DNA of 64,000 bases, from positions 1-64,000 of the forward strand of contig JASPKZ010010192.1 of NCBI GenBank assembly GCA_030220185.1. The letters run 5' to 3'. How positions within the stretch are numbered: the first letter of the stretch is position 1; each line of letters begins with the position of its first letter. The translations under genes and the position numbers were made by a program. The DNA comes from Diploptera punctata (lineage: Eukaryota; Arthropoda; Insecta; Blattodea; Blaberidae). Shown in pieces: positions 42,820 through 51,718 of the stretch. The notes under the pieces are model-generated. The model did not search any database. It saw nothing but the letters and a program-made list of their open reading frames with translations, and was not told the DNA's origin.

Positions 42820-42863
42820 GCATTGACAATGTCACAAAATATGTGAAGAAACCCAGGGTCTGC
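42820..42863 (+). ncRNA. variant hammerhead motif (UUGACAA core), right arm
   Basis: GCA (42820-42822) - TTGACAA - stem II TCAC/GTGA - GAAA - ACCC/GGGT - C - TGC (42861-42863). Mirror of 41860-41902. Confidence 0.6.
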
Positions 42864-42910
42864 TATGAATTATGAAGTATGAGGTGAGTGAAATAATAAA
42901 AAATAAACAA

Positions 42911-43250
42911 TATGAACCAATAGTTGACTATTACAAAGATTAATACCAATTGGATAGTATAACTGTCACAGGATTAATGATCGGGGCAAGAGGTACTATA
43001 CCAGGATTCTTAGCTAAATTTTGGAATTTCTTAGATTTGGACAGAGTGTATCTTTCTAAAATTTCCATCGCTGCCATTAGAGGATAAATTTCAATTTTAA
43101 GAAACCATCTTTACAAAATTTCTACTTTATAGAATATATTTTGATTACAATTTGAAATGTTTTAAATGTATTTACAAAATGTATTTCATCAGTTTTGAAA
43201 CTTAATTGACTGTGCCACTTTGTCCTTGTGGCAATCGTCTAATGAGAGGA
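42911..43250 (+). mobile_element. LINE C-terminal (restriction-like endonuclease region) remnant
   Basis: YQLDSITVTGLMIGARGTIP and GFLAKFWNFLDLDRVYLSKI match the fragment at 49671-50081. A few stops. The left part continues before the PLE at 41735-41757. Confidence 0.65.
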
Positions 43251-43439
43251 AAGTTTTATATAATAAAAAAATATAGACTCTCCTTTGTTAAGAATTTCTA
43301 GATCAAGGGTCAATAGTTCAAATCGGTGGAATTTTAAGATGTAAGAAACAAAGGAAAAAGTTCTCTAGGAGAGATTTTGAGCCATGGATTCCAAGTCTGA
43401 AGATTTTTGGGTTTGTTAAAAAGCACAAACCTAAATTAG

Positions 43440-43545
43440 AATCTAACTAACTCACTGGCACTATTGAACCCATGGGTTCATTGCCACGTGGACATAAGCC
43501 CTCCAAACATCACTAACCCGAGTTAATATTTTCCAATCAAAAACA
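43440..43545 (-). mobile_element. LINE 3' end fragment
   Basis: CTAACTAACTCACTGGCACT, GGGTTCATTGCCACGTGGAC: end of the 54-kb LINE family. A further piece (CCCAACTCATTCTTGGCCTG) is on the other side of the PLE at 43895-43965. Confidence 0.6.
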
Positions 43546-43645
43546 TGGTTGGTCTTTTAATGTAACTTTTATAGGAATTAATCACTATGAGGTTTAAATT
43601 ATGGTGAAATTAAATGTTTCTTACCTCTCCTCATATAAATCTTCT

Positions 43646-43692
43646 AAGTAGATCGCGATTTCAAGACCACAACAGTCTCATCTTCAGTACTT
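43646..43692 (-). ncRNA. hammerhead ribozyme motif (canonical core)
   Basis: Minus strand: AAGTA/TACTT stem I (5 bp), CTGAAGA, stem II AGAC/GTCT with G-U extension, GAAA, self-complementary ATCGCGAT stem III, C cleavage base. Every element is present. Confidence 0.72.
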
Positions 43693-43795
43693 TTTCGGCA
43701 ACTGATGTTATGTCGATTGGAAGAAACTCTTCTTCTTCTTCCCTCTGTTGGTGGAGAAGAGTTTCTTCCGATCGACATAACATCAGTCGCCAAAA

Positions 43796-43842
43796 AAGTA
43801 CTGAAGATGAGACCGTTATGGTCTCAAAATCGCGATCTACTT
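43796..43842 (+). ncRNA. hammerhead motif, G12 mutated
   Basis: AAGTA/TACTT stem I, CTGAAGA (43801-43807), stem II GAGACC/GGTCTC perfect, but AAAA follows instead of GAAA. Stem III ATCGCGAT intact. Predicted inactive. Confidence 0.62.
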
Positions 43843-44066
43843 AGAAGATTTAGAGGTAAGAAACATTTAATTTCACCTTGGTTAGTCTTATTCTCCCAAC
43901 TCATTCTTGGCCTGCCTACTGGGTGATTTCCCTCTAGTTTCCATTTAAATTACGATCTCTGAGAAAAATTATGATCAGTCTTTCCCACTCAAGTAATACG
44001 TTAGTTGTCTACCAGGTGTCTCTCCGAGACCGACTCGTTGACATGTGTAAGGGAAATAAGCTTAGC

Positions 44067-44363
44067 TAACACCAGCCTCATGGGCTAGTGGTCAGTGTTT
44101 GTGACTACTGTTTATGAGGTCCCAGGTTCGATTCCCAGTCAAACCATAGCAATTTTTCCTTAAAGGGAATTATTCCTGTGATTGCCCATGGTCTGGAATT
44201 TAGGTTAAGAACTCTCCTGGTGCTTCATTATATCATCAAATCATCGCGGTAACGTAACTCCACCTTCTAGACGTGCCAACTTCAGAAGTGGGTTACAATT
44301 AAGCCAATGCCAGGAGAGAACACCAGAAATGTTGAAATGATAACCTTGGGGCATTGAATAAAA
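44067..44363 (+). repeat. SINE C, full length
   Basis: tRNA-like head (GGGCTAGTGGTCAGTGTTTG, GGTTCGATTCCCAGTC), body with TTAAGAACTCTCCTGGTGCT and GCCAACTTCAGAAGTGGGTT, ending GGGGCATTGAATAAAAAAA. Confidence 0.75.
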
Positions 44364-44384
44364 AAATTATTCAATGTTTTTATA

Positions 44385-44500
44385 TTTCTCACTGAAAGAC
44401 AAATTATATTTGAAGAGGAAAATATACATGGGTCTGAACCCATGACCTTTGGCTCTCTATGCTAATCGAGCGATAGCTAGTAGCATTTGATGCTCGGGAA
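44385..44500. repeat. SINE A fragment
   Basis: Truncated minus head (GGGTCTGAACCCATGACC) followed by part of the body (TAGCATTTGATGCTCGGGAA). Confidence 0.55.
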
Positions 44501-44509
44501 TTAACTATG

Positions 44510-44822
44510 TGTGGTCTCGAGGTAGCGTGCTGCCTTGTCATGCAGTGGGCCCAGGTTCGATTCCCAGTTGGGACAGGCTCCTGGGTGATGTTTTATTTTC
44601 GGGGTTTTTCCTCACCTGTAAGACAAATATCAGGAAGCTTAGGGCCCAACGGTCCCCGAAAATCATCCGACCATCATCATCGTCACAATCATCAACATCC
44701 TTCACCGTTGTGGAAAGCAACGGGAAGCTACCACACCTATTAATTCCCTAGTAAAGCTGCAAAGCATAGCATGAAAATGCTATGATTGCAGTGAAAGACC
44801 TGCCCTCGGGCAGAACACTATG
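44510..44822 (+). repeat. SINE D, full length
   Basis: Head TGGTCTCGAGGTAGCGTGCT with GGTTCGATTCCCAG, body TTTTCCTCACCTGTAAGACA, CATCATCAT run, terminal ATGAAAATGCTATGATTGCA and CTGCCCTCGGGCAG hairpins. Lies directly in SINE A sequence that resumes at 44825. Confidence 0.78.
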
Positions 44823-44824
44823 GA

Positions 44825-45165
44825 AGAGAAAAATTTGCAATTAGATTAGAGGACTAGGTAGCTCAGTTGGTTAGAGCACTGGCATAGAGAGCTAAAACCC
44901 TGGTCCAGGCATATATTTTTCTCTTCAAATATTAGCTAAACTAGCTTGGTTAAGTAATTCCCACAAGGGAGTACCCTAGCTCATGTGGGGATGTAAGTAT
45001 ACATGCTTTGGGACGAGGGAATTACAATGTATATAAGAGAAAAATTTGCATCTAGATTGCAACTCGCCTCTGTAGCTCAGTTGGTAGAGCATTTGGCCCG
45101 GAAAGCCAAAGGTCCCGGGTTCGAGTCTCGGTCTAGGTGAAAATTTTTGTCTTCAAATATAAAAA
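44825..45165 (+). repeat. SINE A, two tRNA-like heads
   Basis: A damaged head at 44852-44912 and a good one at 45068-45139 (GTAGCTCAGTTGGTAGAGC, GGTTCGAGTC), with TATATAAGAGAAAAATTTGC before the second. Confidence 0.7.
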
Positions 45166-45184
45166 AATATTATATTATTTTTAG

Positions 45185-45390
45185 TCTGGACATCTTATCT
45201 CAATATTAATGTTGATTTGTTCTTGAACATGTTTCTAAACAATTCTGTCTGGGAAAGCTGACGATAAAACAGAATTGTTTTGAAACATGTTAAAAAACAA
45301 ATCAACATTAATATTGAGGTAAGATGTCCAGACTAAAAATAATATAATTAAAATAACCTCAAAATATAACTTCCTAAAATTAAATATTAA
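45185..45390. repeat. foldback repeat with canonical hammerhead core
   Basis: Arms of about 75 bp (GTCTGGACATCTTATCTCAA / TTGAGGTAAGATGTCCAGAC). The plus arm has CTGACGA (45258-45264), a perfect stem II AAAACA/TGTTTT, GAAA and a self-complementary ACATGT stem III followed by T. No stem I partner is visible. Confidence 0.6.
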
Positions 45391-45909
45391 TAAAAAAATA
45401 TTTTTTCATATAACTTATCGCCTTCGACCTGTCACCTGTCTGGTACGGATAACCCTTTTGACAGCAATGCTACCATCGCATAGCTCTCAGGGTCATTTAA
45501 GCATGCAAGCCACTCCATCACGACAAGGTAAAGATACCGTGGAGGGAAGGAAGTACGTAGCATTAGTACTGCATTGTATTCGCTGCCAAGCTACAGTAGC
45601 GAAAGGAAGGATTACATTTTAAATGTTTATTTGAATATCATTGGTTGATCATGGGCAAATGATTACCAAGAGCTCAAATTTATCAAACTTTATTTTTGAC
45701 TCATTTCATATTTTTTATTTTCTTGCAGATTACAGTTTCTTCACATTTTTCTGTCATTGTTAACGCTTCACAACTGTTCAATTTCCAGTTGTCGATCCTG
45801 TAAGGTTGATTTCTACTCCCTCTATTGGCTGACCAATGAACTTCTAAATCAATTTTTTTTTTCCCCAGAAATTTCAAAATTTACCGTTTTCTCCTTATTC
45901 TTGTGGATG

Positions 45910-46333
45910 TCTTCTTCTTCTTCTTCTTCCAAGTATTAGGCCAAGGCCTGTTACGATCCTATAGAAAATTTTCCCTCCAGCGTTTGCGGGAAATTCTCGT
46001 ATAAGACTTGAAAGCATAATAATAGTCCCTTCGATTGGTTGCCGGCCAAAGGAAGGCAAGACCAGTGATGGGGCTGCCATCTTATAGCCTCTGGTCAAGC
46101 TTTTCTGGAGAAGAAAAGAAAATAAAGGAAAGAAGAAATGGAAGAAAGGAAAGACTTCCTAGCCCTCGGATGCCCTAATAGCTCGGGGTCGAAAAAAACA
46201 AGAGTTAACCAAGAGAGGTTAGATACTAAAGTTAAAAGAGTGCAAAACACAAGTAAGTGGAAGAAATGTTTTGCTCAGCTTGGGCACCTTGTGGTCGCCA
46301 TCCACATATCCCCTAGATGAGGACCCCTGAGGG
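45910..46333 (-). mobile_element. LINE-tailed short retroelement, 12-bp TSD
   Basis: TTCTTGTGGATG at 45898-45909 and 46334-46345. The left end is the (CTTCTTC)n tail plus GCCAAGGCCTGTTACGATCC, identical in type to the 3' UTR of the LINE at 11257-11617; the right part is non-coding (CTAGGGGATATGTGG region, complement). Probably a SINE-like element using that LINE's 3' end. Confidence 0.72.
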
Positions 46334-46387
46334 TTCTTGTGGATGTAAATTTGTAAAATGTAAAATACCATCCTTTAGTATTTAATA

Positions 46388-46754
46388 GGTGTCCACCGCT
46401 GTGGTCTCGGGGCAGCGCGCTGCCTTGTCACACAGCGGTTCAATCCCCGGTCGGGACAGTTTTTCTGGGTGAGGTTTTTCCTCACCTATAAGACAAATGT
46501 CAGGAAAACTTTAAGGCCCAAACGGTCCCCGAAATCATATGGCCATCGAAATCATCATCATTCATATTCATCGTAGATTAAGCTTAGGATTATGGACTCT
46601 CCTGGCACACCATTATCATCATCATCATCACCCATCATATCATCGTAACCCCGCCTTCCAGGCGCCCCAACCTCAGAAGTGGGTTACAATATGCAATGCC
46701 AAGAGAGAAACCAGGAATGTCAAAAGACAACCTGGGGCATTTGCAAAAAAAAAA
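46388..46754 (+). repeat. chimeric SINE D/C insertion with 11-bp TSD
   Basis: AGTATTTAATA at 46377-46387 and 46755-46765. The first about 155 bp are SINE D (GTGGTCTCGGGGCAGCGCGC ... CCCCGAAATCATATGGCCAT); from about 46560 it is SINE C (TTAAGCTTAGGATTATGGAC ... CAACCTGGGGCATTTGCAAA). One TSD encloses both parts. Confidence 0.8.
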
Positions 46755-46854
46755 GTATTTAATAAGTTCCAAAAACTGTTCAGCTAAAACATTAAATTAG
46801 CACCAAAAATGATTACAGGCTGAATAGATTAATTAAAACCAACAAAAATGAATA

Positions 46855-47065
46855 ATGAATTCTTCTTACCTCATAGATCTATGTGTTTTTTTAATACACG
46901 ACGTGAAAACAGCTGACGATAGAGAAGAGTTTTATCCGATACTGTGGTGCTGTGTTTAAAAAAACACAGACGTATGAGGTAAGAAGAAATCACGATTCAT
47001 TTGATTTTTATTAAGGAAACCTTATAATGTTAAAATTCCCAAATTTATTGTATTTTATTATATTA
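46855..47065. mobile_element. short palindromic PLE
   Basis: Arms TTCTTCTTACCTCATAGATC and GACGTATGAGGTAAGAAGAA; right tail TATTAAGGAAACCTTATAATG. Contains the hammerhead variant at 46909-46953. Confidence 0.7.
46909..46953 (+). ncRNA. hammerhead-like motif with GAUA in place of GAAA
   Basis: ACAG/CTGT stem I, CTGACGA (46913-46919), then GATA, a minimal stem III (AC/GT) and G at the cleavage position. GATA also occurs in the related arm near 16215, so it may be a subfamily feature rather than a single mutation. G is not permitted at position 17 of a cleaving hammerhead. Confidence 0.45.
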
Positions 47066-47079
47066 AAAAAAATGAATGC

Positions 47080-47230
47080 CTTCCTTTGGCCAGCAACCAA
47101 TCGAAGGGACTATTATTATGCTTTCAAGTCTTATATGAGAATTTCCCGGAAGGTGAAACGCTGGAGGGAAAATTTTCTATAGGATCGTAACAGGCCTTGG
47201 CCTAATACTTGGAAGGAAGAAGAAGAAGAA
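47080..47230 (+). mobile_element. LINE-tailed element 3' fragment
   Basis: GGCCAGCAACCAATCGAAGG through GGATCGTAACAGGCCTTGGC and a GAAGAAGAAG tail; same family as 45910-46333 and 54867-55297. Confidence 0.65.
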
Positions 47231-47239
47231 GGAGAAAAT

Positions 47240-48060
47240 GAAAAGATTGATGAAGACAACAAATCAGGAATTTATCAACCGTAGCCGAGCGGTTAAGGTA
47301 GGAAGCCTTGGCGCTGAGCTACGGGACTTGCGCTGGTTCGAGTCTTCATGGGGGAAGAAGTTTTCTCATGGTATTTCGGCCAGTATGGGACCGGTGCCCA
47401 CCCAGCATCGTGAGGTAATTGGGTAGCTACAATAAGTAGCGGCTCCAGGTTGAGGAACCAGCTATAACGGCTGGGGGACTCGACATGCTAACCACATGTC
47501 AGCCCTACACTGGCTGTTGATCATCTACCTCTGTGATTGACACATGTGGATGTGAAGGGCCAGCAGCCGGCTGGTAAAAGGGCAACCGCTGAAAAGTGGA
47601 AAGACCCCCAATCGGAATCGGTTGTAAAATTTGTGAAGAAATATACATAGAAAAAACAAAAAGTAACTTGAATACAAGATTGAAAGAACACCTTAGAAAT
47701 GTTAAAAATGGAGAAATAGAAAAACCTGCAATAGCTGCACATCCCTGGTCAGAAAAACACAGAATAGAAACTAAGGCCAAATTACTGAAACAGTTAGAAA
47801 AATCTAAGGAACTTGCAATTTTGGAGAAAATTTACATCTGCAGGAATAAAGAGAAAACAATGAATTTTGAAATTCCTGGAGAAAAAAAAATTATTTGGAA
47901 GTTCATCGGTCAGCCAACAGAGGGAACAGATATCAGCCTACAGGATCAACAACAGCAAATTCAACAGTTGGGAAGCATTGCAAATGTCACAAAAACGTGA
48001 AGAAATTATAGTTTTCAAGAAAATAAAAAAATATGAGGTGAGTCAAAATCCTTAACGCAT
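47240..48060 (+). mobile_element. PLE with GIY-YIG C-terminus, interrupted by SINE B
   Basis: After the SINE, the frame 47604-48000 reads KICEEIYIEKTKSNLNTRLK, EHLRNVKNGEIEKPAIAAHP, LEKIYICRNKEKTMNFEIPG and IWKFIGQPTEG. The GIY half is lost at the SINE junction and YIG is YIE, so the nuclease is defective. Ends in a decayed variant hammerhead (TTGCAAA) and AAAATATGAGGTGAGTC. Confidence 0.7.
47272..47600 (+). repeat. SINE B (tRNA-derived), full length
   Basis: Head GTAGCCGAGCGGTTAAGG with GCTGGTTCGAGTC, the pattern of long-variable-arm tRNAs; body CCAGTATGGGACCGGTGCCC, CACATGTGGATGTGAAGGGC, ending AAAGACCCCCAATCGGAATC. An inverse copy is at 61161-61470. Confidence 0.75.
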
Positions 48061-48280
48061 AATAATTAAAAGAATCCTCATAGTGTTTACTTGCTTCAAA
48101 TATTAAATTATCAAACAGTATTTGTTACTCGCACCCTACGTTAATCTAGCAATCTTTCTAACTATTAACAAGGCTCTAGAAACTGCAAGCACAAGTTACT
48201 TTCAGTCACACAAAACATACAAGCATCTCAAATAGAAAGAAATAAACTAGAAAAATAATAAATTTAATGTGTACACATAC

Positions 48281-48486
48281 CCTGGCAATCAAAGAACTCG
48301 TCTTCGCTGCCCGAGTCAGAATCTCGAACGATACTTTCCATCCTCCAATTGGCCATCTGAAGATCAAAGCTCTTAGATGACGTCGAGCTAGGAGAATGAA
48401 GCGCAGCTTTGGAATTACTTCGAGACCATAATTTCCTGCGACTTTCGGTGTCTTTTTCAACAAAATTTCCTGATTCTTCCGGATGC
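48281..48486 (-). CDS. rdgB: rdgB exon e, linker with first half of FFAT motif
   Basis: Reads HPEESGNFVEKDTESRRKLW, then a serine-rich stretch, then MANWRMESIVRDSDSGSEDE followed by FFDCQ. The end matches the FFAT motif core (E-F-F-D-x-x-D/E) preceded by an acidic tract. In this family the motif binds ER-resident VAP proteins and places the lipid-transfer protein at ER-plasma membrane contacts. The last FFAT residue (D) is completed only by the next exon, 22 kb away. Acceptor tttgcag, donor GTATGT. Confidence 0.9.
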
Positions 48487-48569
48487 CTGCAAATGTACAT
48501 TAAAAATATAAATAAGTGGGAGAACAGTACATCGACCAGTTTCATGCGCTAGTTGTCAGCATTGTTTTT

Positions 48570-48770
48570 ACTATTAATTTCATACTTCTCATTGAAGGAC
48601 AAATTATATTTGAAGAGAAAAATTATATGCTCAGACTGGGGTTTGAACCCAGGACATTTGGCTTTCTAGGCCAATGCTCTTCCACTGAACAATCTGTGCA
48701 CTCCAATCTACTAAACGCAAATTTTTCTCTTATACACTGTTAATTCCCGATCGCCGTATGCTATGAAATT
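48570..48770 (-). repeat. SINE A copy
   Basis: Minus tRNA-like head at about 48629-48690 (AGACTGGGGTTTGAACCCAG); the D-arm side is damaged. Body start TTCTCTTATACACTGTTAAT. Confidence 0.6.
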
Positions 48771-48961
48771 ACAAATTCAACTTGCTGATGGATTTCCTCA
48801 TTTCTGCATTTCTTGTCGTCTCAACTCCTTTCAAAAAATGTTAAACTGAAAATATATAAAATCATTATTCTACCAGTTATATTATATGGGTGTGAAACAT
48901 GGACTCTTACTTTAAGCGAGGAAAGGAGATTATGAGTATTTGGGAATAAAGTTCTTAGAAA

Positions 48962-49257
48962 AATTCTTAAACAATTGGAAAAACCGAAGGAACTCACAAT
49001 TTGGGAAAAAATGTACATATGCAAGAATAAAAACACAACTATGAATTTTAAAATACCCGGTGATAAGGAGAGGGGATTGATTTGGAAGTTTGTCGGTCAG
49101 CCATCAGATGGTGTGGAGGTCAGTCTGCAGGACAGGAGGCCGTTGGATGTCAGTTGTGAACGTGATACAGCATTGAGAATGTCACAAATACAGTGATGAA
49201 ACCTGGGTCTGCGAGGCAGTTAAGAAGTACGAGGTGAGTCAAAAACAACTCAACATA
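48962..49257 (+). mobile_element. 5'-truncated PLE (not palindromic) with 12-bp TSD
   Basis: AGTTCTTAGAAA at 48950-48961 and 49258-49269. 296 bp: encodes LKQLEKPKELTIWEKMYICK and KERGLIWKFVGQPSDGVEVS, then the variant hammerhead and GTACGAGGTGAGTC tail. Confidence 0.85.
49170..49212 (+). ncRNA. variant hammerhead motif (UUGAGAA core)
   Basis: GCA (49170-49172) - TTGAGAA - stem II GTCAC/GTGAT with 7-nt loop - GAAA - stem III ACC/GGT - C - TGC (49210-49212). Confidence 0.6.
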
Positions 49258-49670
49258 AGTTCTTAGAAACATTTTTGGGCCAAAAAGAGATGAACAGACA
49301 GGTGAATGGAGAAAACTACATAATAGTGAGCTACATGGTATGTATAGGAAGCCAGATATAATAAGAACAGTTAAGTCTGGTAGACTGCGATGGGCACGAC
49401 ATGTGGCACAAATGGGGAATGAAAGGCATGCATGGAAACTTCTTGTAGGAAAACCAGAGTGAAAATGCCCAGTTGGTAGACCAAGAATGAGGTGGGAGAA
49501 TAATATTATCCATGATTTGAGGAAAGTATTTTATTAAATACAACTTTCCTCATTAGAGGATTGCCTCAAGGACAAAGTGATACAGACAATTAACTTTTGG
49601 AATTGATGAAATTCATTTTGTAAATACATTTTAAAAAATTCAAATTGTAGGCCTAATTGAAGTATACATA

Positions 49671-50081
49671 CTATAAAGTAGTAATTTTGTAAATATGGTT
49701 TCTTAAAATTGTAATTGATCCTCTAATGGCAGCGATGGCAATTTTAGAAAGATACACCCTGTCCAAATCTAAGGAATTCCAAAATTTAGCTAAGAATCCT
49801 GGTATAGTACCTCTTGCCCCGATCATCAATCCTGTGACAGTTATACTATCTAGTTGGTATTTATCAACTGTTGGCTCATATATGGCTTTCTTTTCAGAGT
49901 CAACTTCCTCAGGTTGGCCACTCTGAGTCTCAAAACGAATTGTGGGATCTAATATCATACCAATTTTAGAAGATGGTCTAAATGCAATAATATATATTCG
50001 TCTGTTACTCCCATTAGTGGCCACACCATGAACTTCCTCATAAACTGTGTATCCATAATCTCGCAAGGCTTCTGCCATCAT
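49671..50081 (-). pseudogene. LINE restriction-like endonuclease (REL) domain remnant
   Basis: Open for 136 residues: MMAEALRDYGYTVYEEVHGV, RRIYIIAFRPSSKIGMILDP, TIRFETQSGQPEEVDSEKKA, and TVTGLMIGARGTIPGFLAKF. The I-x-A-F ... DPTIRFE ... EKK layout fits the PD-(D/E)xK endonuclease at the C-terminus of R2-like LINEs. The upstream RT is missing. Flanked by pieces of another LINE (49270-49545, 50100-50215). Confidence 0.65.
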
Positions 50082-50099
50082 GTTTCGAATAGTGTGGTG

Positions 50100-50215
50100 C
50101 CGAATATAGGGAATGATTACAAAACATTATCTCAGGATAGGGATTTATGGAGAGGTTATATCTGTGTGAGCATTAATTTATGGGTTCGATAGTGCCAGTG
50201 AGTTAGTTAGTTGCA
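50100..50215 (+). mobile_element. LINE 3' end fragment
   Basis: GGAATGATTACAAAACATTA, CAGGATAGGGATTTATGGAG, and terminal GTGCCAGTGAGTTAGTTAG; continues the LINE of 49270-49545 after the REL remnant. Confidence 0.65.
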
Positions 50216-50689
50216 TTTCTTGTTTGATTGACTTTTTGAGTTTGATAGAACAGATGGAAGTTGCCAGATGTTTAAAATATCAATACGACTTCTGAAATGG
50301 AACAAGGGCTGTGTTCATGGGTCAGTTGTCTCAGTTACGCACAAATAGCACCATTTTATATGTTGCACCAGGTAACAAAATCCAAGTACAAAGGCTTCCA
50401 GGTGACCTGTTTCACCTCATCTGTATGATACAGGAACAAAGTGTTGAATGAATGTTCTCTAACTTAAAGCAAATGTTCTAACTTGAACAATAAATTCCAA
50501 AATCTAGATGTAGCTAAGTGGGTTAAGGCATCCTGCCTTGTGCAGAGCTGTAGGAATTATGCTAATATGCACTGGAGAACCGGAACCTGGGTCTGCTAGT
50601 CACAAAGCAATACCAGTTAATATTTATGATTTATGAACGAGTTGGAGAAAATGCTTTAACATCTCACCTCACAAAGTTGCGTGTCTTCA

Positions 50690-50735
50690 CGATACCGGTT
50701 TCAAAAGTATAGTATTACTTCCATCTTCACTCAAA
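50690..50735 (-). ncRNA. hammerhead motif, C3 mutated
   Basis: Minus strand: GTGAAGA core (G for C3), stem II AAGTA/TACTT, GAAA, stem III ACCGGT, A cleavage base. Confidence 0.5.
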
Positions 50736-51152
50736 TTCGAACTGTTGAAATTTCGTCGTTAACATCATCTTCTGAACTGCCATCTGGTGTAGATTTTATG
50801 AACTTGGAGATTAAATTATTCTCGTCGGGGATATCGAAATTCATTGCTTTATATTTATTCTTCTGAATGTATATCTTTTCCCAAATTGTTAATTCTAAAG
50901 GTTTCTCCAAATGTTTCAAAAGTTCAGTGTCTTTTCTGATTTTATGATTTTCTAGCAAACTATGAGCTGCAATTGCTGATTTTTCAATTTCATCATTTTT
51001 AATATTTCTAAGGTGTTGTTTTGTACAAATTTCTAAATTCTTTTTAGTTTTTCCTATATATACTTTATTGCAGTCATTGCAACTGATTTCGTAAATTCCA
51101 GATTTTTTACTATCTGGGACATTAACTTTCTTATTGGTTACCAGTAGATTAT

Positions 51153-51500
51153 CCAGGACTATTTAACTCATGCCCCAAATGGGAGTCAATGACCAATCAC
51201 GTTTGAATGATTTCTGTTTTACAACCAATCAGAGTCGTGTTTCACCAAATATTTATCAGTGTTATAATTACCATATTAAAGAAAGCTCCTCCTTACAATA
51301 TTGCGTTACTTTTGCAATAAATAGTATGATCTGGTTGCAGTGATAAACAAAAGAAGCAGTAGAAGCGTACCTATTGTTTCTCATTTGTTTTCAAACATCG
51401 CCGTTTACATTAAATATATAAATATTTAAAAATAACTATATTTAAATAATGATTTGTGAGTAAACAGCTTAATTTTATTCGTTAAATAGTCCTAACAAAT
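51153..51500. repeat. possible small TIR element
   Basis: AGGACTATTTAAC at 51153 and its inverse GTTAAATAGTCCT at 51482-51494. No ORF, and no target duplication could be fixed. Confidence 0.35.
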
Positions 51501-51605
51501 GCCACTCTTGATTTCCAAATTATCTAGATAAATTCACTCCTCACTTCGTGAGTCGTGAATTTATCGATAATTTGGAAATCACTAGTGGCATTACTTATGA
51601 TAAAT
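51489..51605. repeat. long hairpin repeat
   Basis: TGCCACTCTTGATTTCCAAA faces TTTGGAAATCACTAGTGGCA around CTCCTCACTTCGTGAGTCGT. Arms of about 50 bp. Confidence 0.65.
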
Positions 51606-51673
51606 TTGTTAATCGGTGAGATGTTAAAACATTTTCTCCAACTCATTTATTAATAGAACATCAGTTGACAGGA

Positions 51674-51718
51674 TATTACTGAAGATGAAGCTGTCTAACC
51701 ATTGAAACTGGTATATTT
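51674..51718 (+). ncRNA. hammerhead motif (canonical core, weak stem II)
   Basis: CTGAAGA at 51679-51685, GAAA, minimal stem III (AC/GT), A cleavage base; stem I TTA/TAT is poor and stem II hardly pairs. Confidence 0.42.

Larger units (their letters stand above)
41770..42910 (-). mobile_element. Penelope-like element, best-preserved copy, 12-bp TSD
   Basis: TATGAACCAATA at 41758-41769 and 42911-42922 exactly bound a 1141-bp insertion. The coding part is on the minus strand (about 42040-42560), flanked by inverted arms of about 190 bp (CAACTGACGTCCAACGGCCT and its inverse). Both arms hold a variant hammerhead. The RT domain is absent. It interrupts a LINE endonuclease remnant that continues at 42911. 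Confidence 0.85.
43560..43875. mobile_element. palindromic PLE inserted in a LINE fragment
   Basis: Left tail TCACTATGAGGTTTAAATTA, arms TCTTCTAAGTAGATCGCGAT and ATCGCGATCTACTTAGAAG, centre at about 43745 (TTCTTCCCTCTGTTGGTGGA). Hammerheads in both arms. Confidence 0.82.
45690..46855 (+). mobile_element. PLE remnant broken by two nested insertions
   Basis: A minus-type arm (45703-45897) ends at TTATTCTTGTGGATG. It resumes at 46334 with TTCTTGTGGATGTAAATTTG and again at 46755 with AGTATTTAATAAGTTCCAAA and TTAAATTAGCACCAAAAATG (LAPKN segment). Insertions are at 45910-46333 and 46388-46754. Confidence 0.65.
48840..49545 (+). mobile_element. LINE C-terminal region interrupted by a PLE
   Basis: Plus reading ILPVILYGCETWTLTL before 48950, continuing after 49270 with FGPKRDEQTGEWRKLHN, TVKSGRLRWARHVAQMGNER and RPRMRWENNI. 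The PLE at 48962-49257 interrupts it. Confidence 0.75.

Noticed and set aside
47505..47780. Minus frames with FSISPFLTFLRCSFNLVF-like membrane segments, recurring elsewhere
   Set aside because: Antisense shadow of the conserved PLE segment AIAAH...LRNVKNGE; the recurrence follows the repeat, not a membrane protein.
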